DNA of 12,913 nucleotides. It comes from DAOTUB01 sp034437455 (GTDB taxonomy: Bacteria > Chloroflexota > Anaerolineae > B4-G1). A program made the translations under genes and the position numbers. The notes below the pieces were generated by a model. The model was not told the origin of the DNA and did not search any database. It saw only the letters and a list, made by a program, of their open reading frames with translations. Positions 6,784-12,913 of the stretch are shown here, piece by piece. Numbering within the stretch: the first letter of the stretch is position 1; each line of letters starts with the position of its first letter. The stretch lies in assembly GCA_034437455.1 (NCBI GenBank), contig DAOTUB010000377.1, positions 1 to 12,913 on the forward strand. The letters run 5' to 3'.

Positions 6784-8547
6784 GTGTTGTTCCACAGCAT
6801 TCGTTGGCGCATCGCCGTCTCTTACGTGGTACTCATTCTGGTGGCGATGGTCGGTCTGGCCGTCTACCTCTCGGCCTTGATGCGCGACGCGCACCTGGAC
6901 GACCTGGAAGCCCAGTTGACCACCGAGGCCAGGATCATCGGGGACGCGCTGACGACGTCGCCGGCCTGGGAGCGGGCGGGCGGCGACCTCGACCTGCTGG
7001 CCCGGCACTATGCCGACCTGCTCGACGCGCGGGTGACGCTCATCGCGGCGGATGGCGTCGTGTTGGGCGAGTCCCACGAGGACCGGGCGGAGATGGACAA
7101 CCACCTCTACCGGCCCGAGGTGCAGCAGGCGCTGAGCGAGGGGCGGGGCAGCAGCATCCGCTTCAGCCGGACGGTGGGCTACGAGATGATGTACGTGGCG
7201 ATCCCCGTGACCAAGAGCGGGCGTGTGGCGGGCATCGCGCGCGTGGCGCTCCCCTTGCGCCAGATCGAGGCGAACTTGGCCCGCCTGCGCTGGGCCGTCG
7301 TGGGGGCGGCGCTGCTCACGGCGCTGGGCGCGACGCTTCTGGCCCTGGTCATCGCCGAGCGCACCGCGCGACCGGTGCGCCGACTGACGGAGGTCGTTCA
7401 GCGCGTGGCCGAGGGCGACCTGAGCGCCCGCCTCCTGCCGATGACGCAGGACGAGGTCGGCTCGCTCACCCGCGCCTTCAACCAGATGTCCGACCGGTTG
7501 CGAGGGACGATCAGCACCCTGATCGAGGAGCGCGGGCGGCTGGCCGCCGTGCTGGACAACATGGCCGACGGGGCGATCATCACCGACGGCGAGGGGCGCG
7601 TCCGGCTCATCAATCCCGCCGCGGCCCGGCTCCTCGGCATTGATGAAGAGGCAGCCCTGGGCCGTCCCTTCGCCCAGGTGGCGCGCGACCACCGGATCAT
7701 CGGCCTGTGGCAGCAGTGTTGCGCCCGGGGCGAGGAGCAGTTCGAGCCGGTAGAGGCGGGTCGTTGGGGATCATTCTTGCAGGCCATCGCGACGCCGCTC
7801 CAGGACGCCGGACCGCAGGCCTGCCTGGTCGTCCTCCAGGATTTGACGCGGGTGCGGCGGCTGGAGACGGTGCGGCGGGATTTCATCAGCAACATCTCCC
7901 ACGAGCTACGCACTCCCCTGGCCTCGTTGAGGGCGCTGGTCGACACCCTGCGAGATGGGGCGCTCGAGGACCCACCGGCGGCTCGACGGTTCCTGGATCG
8001 CATGGAGACGGAAGTGGACGCGCTGACGCAGATGGTGCGGGAGCTGCTGGAACTGGCCCGTATCGAATCGGGCCAGGCGCCGTTCCAATTGGAGCAGGTG
8101 ACTGTGGCCGAAATCGTGTCCCCCTCGGTAGAGCGGCTGCGCCCCCAGGCGGAGCGAGCCGACCTGCACCTCATCGTCAATCTGCCTCCCGACCTGCCGC
8201 CGGTCGTGGCCGACACGGAGCGGATGCAGCAGGTGATCACCAACCTGGTGCACAACAGCATCAAATTCACACCGCCCGGCGGCGAGGTGACGATCTCGGC
8301 GGCGACGGGCGAAGATGAAATCGTGATCGCTGTGCACGACACTGGCGTGGGCATCCCCGCCGACGATCTCCCCCGCATCTTTGAGCGTTTCTACAAGGCC
8401 GACCGCGCCCGCTCCGGCGGAGGGACCGGCCTGGGACTGGCCATCGCCAAGCACATCGTCCAGGCCCACAAGGGACGCTTATGGGCCGAAAGCATCGAGG
8501 GCAAAGAGTCCACGTTCTACGTCGCACTTCCGGTCTGGCGGCCTTAA
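6784..8547 (+). CDS. phoR: PhoR-type membrane sensor histidine kinase
   Basis: A 587-residue transmembrane kinase partnered with the upstream regulator. TM1 lies at about 10-32 and TM2 at about 170-190, enclosing an extracytoplasmic sensor of about 135 residues. HAMP covers about 190-243, and a PAS domain 250-355 (LDNMADGAIITDGEGRV). HisKA has the phosphoacceptor H373 in FISNISHELRTPL. The ATPase domain shows the N box NLVHNSIKFTP (487-497), G1 DTGVGI (519-524), F box FERFYK (533-538) and G2 GGTGLGL (546-552), so all catalytic motifs are intact. TM-sensor-TM-HAMP-PAS-HisKA is the layout of Gram-positive PhoR and WalK. The start is GTG 6784, with GAGGG (6771-6775) inside the end of the regulator gene; a TTG one codon later is the alternative. 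The signal could be phosphate limitation, but no pst or phoU gene is present to confirm this. Confidence 0.9.
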   Translation: MLFHSIRWRIAVSYVVLILVAMVGLAVYLSALMRDAHLDDLEAQLTTEARIIGDALTTSPAWERAGGDLDLLARHYADLLDARVTLIAADGVVLGESHEDRAEMDNHLYRPEVQQALSEGRGSSIRFSRTVGYEMMYVAIPVTKSGRVAGIARVALPLRQIEANLARLRWAVVGAALLTALGATLLALVIAERTARPVRRLTEVVQRVAEGDLSARLLPMTQDEVGSLTRAFNQMSDRLRGTISTLIEERGRLAAVLDNMADGAIITDGEGRVRLINPAAARLLGIDEEAALGRPFAQVARDHRIIGLWQQCCARGEEQFEPVEAGRWGSFLQAIATPLQDAGPQACLVVLQDLTRVRRLETVRRDFISNISHELRTPLASLRALVDTLRDGALEDPPAARRFLDRMETEVDALTQMVRELLELARIESGQAPFQLEQVTVAEIVSPSVERLRPQAERADLHLIVNLPPDLPPVVADTERMQQVITNLVHNSIKFTPPGGEVTISAATGEDEIVIAVHDTGVGIPADDLPRIFERFYKADRARSGGGTGLGLAIAKHIVQAHKGRLWAESIEGKESTFYVALPVWRP

Positions 8548-8586
8548 CCTCCCGTTAACAAACACCTAACCTTACGCTAAACTGGC
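8543..8586 (+). promoter_or_regulatory. Pho-box-like array: four 11-bp-phased direct repeats
   Basis: CTTAAC at 8543, GTTAAC at 8554, CCTAAC at 8565 and GCTAAA at 8576 are spaced exactly 11 bp apart. The first overlaps the TAA stop codon of the kinase gene. PhoB/PhoP-family regulators are known to bind direct repeats of about 7 bp with 11-bp phasing, two repeats per dimer, and the TTAAC core resembles the Bacillus TTAACA and cyanobacterial CTTAACCT units. Four units would hold two dimers. The array lies behind the genes for a PhoB-like regulator and its kinase. A possible -10 (TGTAAC, 8593-8598) follows, but no gene follows closely. Confidence 0.6.
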
Positions 8587-8904
8587 AAGTCCTGTAACGT
8601 GAGATTTATCGATTCCCTACGGTCACTCGAAATGATGGTAACAGAGAAGTTTCCTGGTAGCAGAGCATAGGATGACGGCAACGTTAGGCATTCTTGCTCA
8701 CTGGACAATGCTGCGGTGCTGTGGATTACTCGGAATGACGGTTGTGACCAAGTCTCGTTCCGTACTGGGCAGGATGATGCGATGAGAGGAGACGGCCCGG
8801 TGTTTTATTCTCATCACACCTGATGGCGATGTTGAACGATGGAAGATCGAACCGCTCATCTACGTTCATCCTCGCCGTTACTCGCAGTCGAAGCTGATCC
8901 TGTC
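8587..8904. other. Intergenic stretch without a supported gene
   Basis: About 320 bases with no ORF that has both a good ribosome site and recognisable protein. It holds two related, degenerate segments, ACTCGAAATGATGG near 8626 and ACTCGGAATGACGG near 8728, which look like remnants of a dispersed non-coding repeat. It also holds 7-bp inverted arms, GATGAGA at 8781-8787 and TCTCATC at 8809-8815, of uncertain meaning. It could carry an untranslated RNA driven by the upstream Pho-box-like array, but nothing in the sequence proves that. Confidence 0.5.
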
Positions 8905-8933
8905 TTGACACAGATTCAAAAGTATATTATAAA
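8905..8933 (+). promoter_or_regulatory. Near-consensus sigma-70 promoter of the korAB-type operon
   Basis: A perfect TTGACA (8905-8910) is followed by 17 bp and TATAAA (8928-8933), with an A/T-rich spacer. This is by far the strongest promoter match in the window. Initiation near 8940 gives a leader of about 150 nt. Confidence 0.8.
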
Positions 8934-8939
8934 TGATAC

Positions 8940-9093
8940 CCAGCCCCCGCCGGACAGATTTTCACACACCCGCAGGGCAAAATGCCCAATATTCTCACCC
9001 ATCACAATCTTTGATTGATTCTGGAAAAACTGGAGCGGGGGTCGCCGCAGGCTGGAGAAGGTTGTGGATGGAGCAAGAAAGAAGAGGAGCGAA
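8940..9093 (+). other. Structured 5' leader of the oxidoreductase operon
   Basis: The leader contains a small hairpin, GGGCA (8975-8979) with TGCCC (8983-8987) around AAA. It also has a 7-base complementary pair, CCCCCGC (8944-8950) and GCGGGGG (9035-9041), that could close a larger domain. I recognise no riboswitch family, and no U-run follows either structure. The only ribosome site is AGGAG at 9085-9089. Confidence 0.4.
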
Positions 9094-10839
9094 ATGACGA
9101 CAAACCATATGACGATCAGAATTGGCGGGGCGGCAGGCGATGGGGTCGAGTCGAGCGGCGCGGGCTTTTGCAAGGCGCTCGCGCGCGCGGGGTTGCACGT
9201 TTTTGGCCTGCCCGATTACTACTCGCGCATTCGGGGTGGACATAACTTTTTCTCCATCCGGGTGAGCGACCGGCCTCTCTACTCCCATCACGAGCCGGTA
9301 CATCTGCTGCTGGCGCTGACCGAGGAGACGATCCCGCGCCACCGAGACAACGTGGTCGAAGGAGGCGCCATCATCTACGATTCAAAGCTCGACGTGTCGC
9401 CGGAGCAGTGGCCGGGGGATGGCGCCCAGCTTTTCCCCATCCCCCTGAGCGAAATTGCCAAAGAAAAGGCCGGGACCGAGCTGGCGCGCAACACCACTGC
9501 GCTGGGCGTCGTGGCTGGGTTGACCGGCTTTGACCTCGATCCCATGCAGAACGTCATCCGCCAGAACTTTGCCCGCAAAGGCCAAGCAGTGGTGGACGGC
9601 AATTTGGCGGCCGTCGAGGCGGGCTACCAGGAGGGGCGCAAGTGTGTGGCCGATTTCCCCTTCAAGCTGGAAAAGATACCGGATGCGCCGCCTCGCATGG
9701 TGGTCAATGGCACCCAGGCTTTCTCGCTGGGTGCGCTGGCGGGAGGTTGCCGCTTCGTGTCCGGCTACCCGATGACGCCCGGTTCGCCGGTGTTGCACTG
9801 GATGGCGGCCCACGCGGCCAGCTATGGCGTGGTGACCAAGCACACCGAGGATGAGATCGCGGCGATCAATATGGCCATCGGAGCCGCTCACATGGGAGCG
9901 CGGGCGCTGGTTCCGACCTCGGGAGGCGGGTTCGCGTTGATGGTGGAGGCGCTGGGACTGGCCGGTATCACAGAGACGCCCGTCGTCATCTACAACGCTC
10001 AACGACCAGGGCCGTCCACGGGCCTGCCCACACGCCAGGAACAGGGGGATCTGCTCTTTATGCTCTACGCTTCGCAGGGCGAGTTCCCTCGCTTCTTGCT
10101 GGCTCCGGGAACCCACGAGGCGTGCTTTACGGCTGGATGGCAGGCCTTTAACCTGGCAGAAAAGTACCAGACCCCGGCCTTGGTGCTCAGCGATCACTAT
10201 CTGGCCGTGGCCGTGCGCACGCTGGAGCTCGACGCCTTTGACTTTGAGGAGATCGAGATTGACCGGGGGGCGTTGTTGAGCGCGGCGGAACTGGACGCGC
10301 TGGAGGAGGAATATCTGCGCTATCGCGTCACCGACTCGGGCGTCTCGCCGCGAGCGACGCCCGGACACCCCAAGGCCGTCTACGTCGCTGCCGGCAACGA
10401 GCACGACGAAAGAGGTGCCATCAACGAAGAACCAGAGATACGCAGGGCGCAGGTGGAGAAACGGCAGCGTAAGTTGATCGGTATGGCCAAAGAGATGTCT
10501 GCTCCACGGCGGTACGGCCCACAGGAGGCAGCGATTACGTTTGTCGGCTGGGGGTCCACCTACGGGCCGCTGCGTGAGGCGGTGGATCGGCTGAACGCGG
10601 AAAAGGCGGGGCAAGCCAACCTCCTGCATTTTGCAGGTCTGTGGCCCTTCCCGGCAGATGCGGCGACGGCGGCGCTGGAATCGGCCCAACGGCTCGTCGG
10701 TGTGGAGAATAACGCGACCGCGCAACTGATGACGCTTATCCGGGCCAACACCGGCCAGACGATGGATGATGTGCTCCTCAAGTATGATGGTCGAGCTTTC
10801 AGTCCCGAATATATTTTGGCCCACGTGAAGGAGGCGTAA
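9094..10839 (+). CDS. korA: 2-oxoacid:ferredoxin oxidoreductase, fused gamma-alpha subunit
   Basis: With the next gene it forms a thiamine-diphosphate, iron-sulfur enzyme that oxidatively decarboxylates a 2-oxoacid to an acyl-CoA and reduces ferredoxin, or runs in reverse. Residues 1-190 are the gamma domain (IRIGGAAGDGVESSG, then DYYSRIRGGHNFF). From about 203 the alpha domain follows, with GYPMTPGSPVLHW at 224-236, HTEDEIAAINMAIGAA at 250-265 and GPSTGLPTRQEQGDL at 306-320. The 581-residue length fits the fused KorA/OorA type. The start ATG 9094 lies 4 nt after AGGAG; GTG 9064 in frame lacks a site and ATG 9109 lies far from it. The alpha subunit has no ferredoxin domain. Substrate preference (2-oxoglutarate, pyruvate or branched-chain) cannot be fixed by eye, so the symbol names the family type. 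A gap of 2 nt to the beta gene shows an operon. Confidence 0.9.
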   Translation: MTTNHMTIRIGGAAGDGVESSGAGFCKALARAGLHVFGLPDYYSRIRGGHNFFSIRVSDRPLYSHHEPVHLLLALTEETIPRHRDNVVEGGAIIYDSKLDVSPEQWPGDGAQLFPIPLSEIAKEKAGTELARNTTALGVVAGLTGFDLDPMQNVIRQNFARKGQAVVDGNLAAVEAGYQEGRKCVADFPFKLEKIPDAPPRMVVNGTQAFSLGALAGGCRFVSGYPMTPGSPVLHWMAAHAASYGVVTKHTEDEIAAINMAIGAAHMGARALVPTSGGGFALMVEALGLAGITETPVVIYNAQRPGPSTGLPTRQEQGDLLFMLYASQGEFPRFLLAPGTHEACFTAGWQAFNLAEKYQTPALVLSDHYLAVAVRTLELDAFDFEEIEIDRGALLSAAELDALEEEYLRYRVTDSGVSPRATPGHPKAVYVAAGNEHDERGAINEEPEIRRAQVEKRQRKLIGMAKEMSAPRRYGPQEAAITFVGWGSTYGPLREAVDRLNAEKAGQANLLHFAGLWPFPADAATAALESAQRLVGVENNATAQLMTLIRANTGQTMDDVLLKYDGRAFSPEYILAHVKEA

Positions 10840-10841
10840 CC

Positions 10842-11714
10842 ATGGTGACGAAAAACGATTTCGACAGTTCTGAACAGCCTACCTGGTGCAGCGGATGTGG
10901 CAACTATGGCATTCTGAACGCGATCAAGCGGGCGCTGGCTGAGCAGGATATCGCGCCTCACGAGGTGGTCATATTCACCGGGATCGGCTGCGGGAGCAAG
11001 CTGCCCCATTATATCAAGATCAGCGGCTTTCATACCATCCACGGTCGGTCGTTGGCGGTCGCTACCGGGGCCAGACTGGCAAACCACGGTCTCAAGATCA
11101 TGGCTGTCCACGGCGATGGCGACGGGTATGGGATGGGCCTGGGTCACTGGTTGCACGCCGTTCGGCGCAACATCGGCCTCGTCGACATTGTGCAGAACAA
11201 TCGGGTCTATGGCCTGACGAAAGGCCAGTACTCTCCCACCAGCGATTTAGGTATGCACACTCCCACCTCGCCAGAGGGAGCTATTGACCGGCCGGTACAA
11301 CCGTTGGCATTGGCTATAGCCGCCGGAGCCACCTTTGTCGCCCGCGGCTACCCGGCCGAGTTTCAGCATCTGGTCTGGCTCATCGGCGAGGCGCTACAGC
11401 ATCCCGGCTACGCGCTGGTGGACGTGCTCCAGCCTTGCGTCACCTTCAATCGGGCCAGCGCCTACGACTTTTACCGGGAGCGGGTCTACAAGCTGGAGGA
11501 CGAAGCGGGATACGATCCCCAGGAGCGGACGGCGGCCTGGGTCAAGGCTCAGGAGTGGGGAGAGCGCATTCCCATTGGCATCGTCTATCGAGGCGAGCCG
11601 ATCTCAACCTACGAGGAACAGGTACCGGCACTGGAGGCCGGTCCGTTGGTGCGACAACCGTTGGAAAGATTGCCGCCGGAGCAAATAGAGGCATTGCAGG
11701 AAGAGCTAATTTAG
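10842..11714 (+). CDS. korB: 2-oxoacid:ferredoxin oxidoreductase, beta (TPP-binding) subunit
   Basis: This 290-residue partner of the preceding subunit binds thiamine diphosphate-Mg and the 4Fe-4S cluster that passes electrons to ferredoxin. Four Cys match the cluster ligands of the family: C16 and C19 in WCSGCG, C50 in GIGCGSK, and C199 in QPCVTFN. The cofactor motif is HGDGDGYGMGLGHWLHA at 90-106 followed by NNRVYGLTKGQYSPTS at 119-134; HGRSLAVATGARLAN at 67-81 is also conserved. The ribosome site AAGGAGG (10828-10834) lies inside the end of the upstream gene, 7 nt before the ATG. No gamma, delta or ferredoxin gene follows, as expected when gamma is fused to alpha. The last 50 residues vary among homologues. 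Confidence 0.92.
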   Translation: MVTKNDFDSSEQPTWCSGCGNYGILNAIKRALAEQDIAPHEVVIFTGIGCGSKLPHYIKISGFHTIHGRSLAVATGARLANHGLKIMAVHGDGDGYGMGLGHWLHAVRRNIGLVDIVQNNRVYGLTKGQYSPTSDLGMHTPTSPEGAIDRPVQPLALAIAAGATFVARGYPAEFQHLVWLIGEALQHPGYALVDVLQPCVTFNRASAYDFYRERVYKLEDEAGYDPQERTAAWVKAQEWGERIPIGIVYRGEPISTYEEQVPALEAGPLVRQPLERLPPEQIEALQEELI

Positions 11715-11719
11715 GCCCC

Positions 11720-11729
11720 TGCACGTGCA
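11720..11729. repeat. 10-bp perfect palindrome after korB
   Basis: TGCACGTGCA lies 5 bases after the stop codon. It is too short and lacks a U-run to be a terminator. It could be an operator-type site or chance. No clear terminator or promoter is visible between korB and the next gene, so readthrough into it is possible. Confidence 0.3.
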
Positions 11730-11790
11730 TTCCATTCCCTTTTGAAGTGCGAGTTTGATAGAGGCGCGCAGCATTGCAGCAGAGTGGTGG

Positions 11791-12913
11791 ATGAAACGTG
11801 TAACGCGGGCCGAGATAGCCGCGCTGTTCCTCATCCTGGCCCTGGCCGCTTACCTGCGTCTGGCAAACAACGCCGATAATCCCGGTTGGTACAGTGACGA
11901 AGGCACTCACCTCGACATCGCCCAGCATCTGGTGCGCGGTCGCACCCAATACCTGGCGATCAACCAATCCACGTTGTTATTCTCCAAGCTGCCCTTGTTT
12001 GAACTGCTGCTTGCCGGATTGCTCCATGCAAAGGGTGGAGGGATCGGCACGCTGCGCACGTTGACCGGCGTGCTCGGCGCGATCTCGGTGGGAACGCTCT
12101 ACCTGGTCGTGCGCCGGATTAAGAAAGAACCTTCCCTGGCTCTTTTATCCGCTTTGATGTTGGCCATCTATCCCCAGGCGATCCTGTACAGTAGATTTGG
12201 CCTGAGCTATAATCTCCTGACGCCGCTGGTTTTGCTGGCTTTTCTGGGGTTGTGGGAGTACCTGGGCGCAATGCGGCGCAACTGGTTGGCTCTGGCTGCG
12301 TTGGCTATTGGGATGGGCGGCGTGTCGGACCTGTGGATGTTCTCCCTCGTCGCTCCTATGGTACTGGTCATTTCAATGCGCCGCTGGCGCGATCTACTGT
12401 GGAGTATTCCGCTTCTACTGCTTCCGTTTAGCTTGTATACTGTCGTCATGTTGATCAATGCTCCCCAGGCATTTCTATTTGATCTGGGCTTTACGACTTC
12501 CCGGTTCTCAACGCTCTCTCCAGCAGCGCAGCTAACGACTCTGGCGTTCAATTACGCCATTCTCGTTTCCCAGGATCACTGGATCGCGTTGGCCATCGTC
12601 GGCATGTTTCTGCTGCGCCCGGTTCGGCTCCAGCGGTTGAGCTTGTTGATGTTCCTGTCTCCGATCCTCATTCTGGGGCGCACGGTCGCGTTGTTCAACT
12701 TGAGTTTCTATTACATGACTCCCTTGCTGCCCTTCGTCGGCCTGGGCATGGCGGCGGTGATTCGACGCGGCGTGCCTCATGTTGCGCGAGCGCTCCAGGG
12801 CGCGTTGCTTTCCCTGTTTGAGAATTGGGGATGGTCGCCCGGCAGATTCCTGTCGATCGGCGTCAATTTGATACTTTTCGCGGTAGTCATATCTCCGTTC
12901 CTCACCTCGGTAG
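11791..12913 (+). CDS. GT39/PMT-like (GT-C fold) integral membrane glycosyltransferase (3' end missing)
   Basis: The frame runs open from ATG 11791 to the window edge, giving 374 residues. The product is strongly hydrophobic. TM1 lies at about 8-24. The first extracytoplasmic loop carries GWYSDEGTHLDIAQHLVRG (32-50), whose D36-E37 pair matches the acidic motif of GT-C enzymes of the ArnT/PMT/GT39 group. About nine further membrane segments are visible, for example at 93-108, 116-132, 141-157, 167-195, 203-222, 264-275, 285-300 and 353-371. Known relatives transfer a sugar from a polyprenyl-phosphate carrier to lipid or protein on the outer face of the membrane; the acceptor here is unknown. 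The ribosome site is poor (GTGGTGG directly before ATG). A TTG at 11755 is an alternative start, but the hydrophobic N-terminus fits ATG 11791 best. It lies 76 nt after korB and may be co-transcribed, without a functional link. Confidence 0.85.
   Translation, partial: MKRVTRAEIAALFLILALAAYLRLANNADNPGWYSDEGTHLDIAQHLVRGRTQYLAINQSTLLFSKLPLFELLLAGLLHAKGGGIGTLRTLTGVLGAISVGTLYLVVRRIKKEPSLALLSALMLAIYPQAILYSRFGLSYNLLTPLVLLAFLGLWEYLGAMRRNWLALAALAIGMGGVSDLWMFSLVAPMVLVISMRRWRDLLWSIPLLLLPFSLYTVVMLINAPQAFLFDLGFTTSRFSTLSPAAQLTTLAFNYAILVSQDHWIALAIVGMFLLRPVRLQRLSLLMFLSPILILGRTVALFNLSFYYMTPLLPFVGLGMAAVIRRGVPHVARALQGALLSLFENWGWSPGRFLSIGVNLILFAVVISPFLTSV

Noticed and set aside
8672..8785. A 37-codon plus-strand ORF starting MTATLGILAHW in the gap after the kinase.
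   Set aside because: It has a weak ribosome site, and part of its translation (GLLGMT) is produced by the degenerate CTCGGAATGAC repeat. I see no protein family.
9382..10824. A 480-codon open frame on the minus strand opposite the korA-type gene.
   Set aside because: The plus strand has strong family motifs throughout. The antisense product has no recognisable domain and a composition typical of GC-driven shadow frames.
1..12913. CRISPR arrays, tRNA or rRNA genes, phage or plasmid functions, defence or biosynthetic clusters.
   Set aside because: On reading both strands I found no regularly spaced direct repeats, no tRNA-like cloverleaf ends and no marker genes. The neighbouring genes are unrelated housekeeping units.

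Overview
The window reads as a GC-rich bacterial chromosome segment, most likely from a member of the Chloroflexota (Anaerolineae-like). This assignment is an inference. It rests on the large secreted FG-GAP/Ig-like protein whose last residues are YLPLIFK (a tail I associate with exported Chloroflexota proteins), on the gamma-alpha fused 2-oxoacid:ferredoxin oxidoreductase, and on the PhoB/PhoR-like pair. Nothing points to a phage or plasmid. I see no rRNA, tRNA or CRISPR array.

Layout, left to right. (1) 2-4300, +: the 3' part of a very large multidomain extracellular protein (calcium-binding FG-GAP/VCBS repeats, an unassigned beta-rich Cys-containing middle, Ig-like modules, a DUF11-like module, a PPC-like module, a short C-terminal tail). 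(2) 4299-4406: a 90-bp MITE-like palindrome with perfect 12-bp terminal inverted repeats and a perfect 9-bp target duplication, inserted exactly at the stop codon of the big gene. (3) 4407-4617: an intergenic stretch with two hairpins and a probable promoter. (4) 4618-5490, +: proC. (5) 5538-5569: a bidirectional terminator shared with the convergent cold-shock gene. (6) 5606-5827, -: a cold-shock protein with a leader of about 125 nt that contains a terminator-like structure. (7) 5959-6036: back-to-back divergent promoters. (8) 6072-8547, +: an OmpR/PhoB-type response regulator and a PhoR-type sensor kinase in one operon. (9) 8543-8586: four 11-bp-phased direct repeats that look like a Pho box, starting at the kinase stop codon, followed by about 500 bp with no convincing gene. 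(10) 8905-8933: a near-consensus sigma-70 promoter and a leader of about 150 nt. (11) 9094-11714, +: a two-gene 2-oxoacid:ferredoxin oxidoreductase operon (korA-korB type). (12) 11791 to the right edge, +: the 5' part of a GT-C/PMT-type (GT39-like) membrane glycosyltransferase.

The genes are mostly independent housekeeping units: proline synthesis, RNA chaperoning, phosphate-type two-component signalling, ferredoxin-linked 2-oxoacid metabolism and envelope glycosylation. The most interesting signals lie between genes: the MITE at the stop codon, the orphan Pho-box array with no pst gene behind it, and the attenuator-like cold-shock leader. I find no convincing new multi-gene system in the window.
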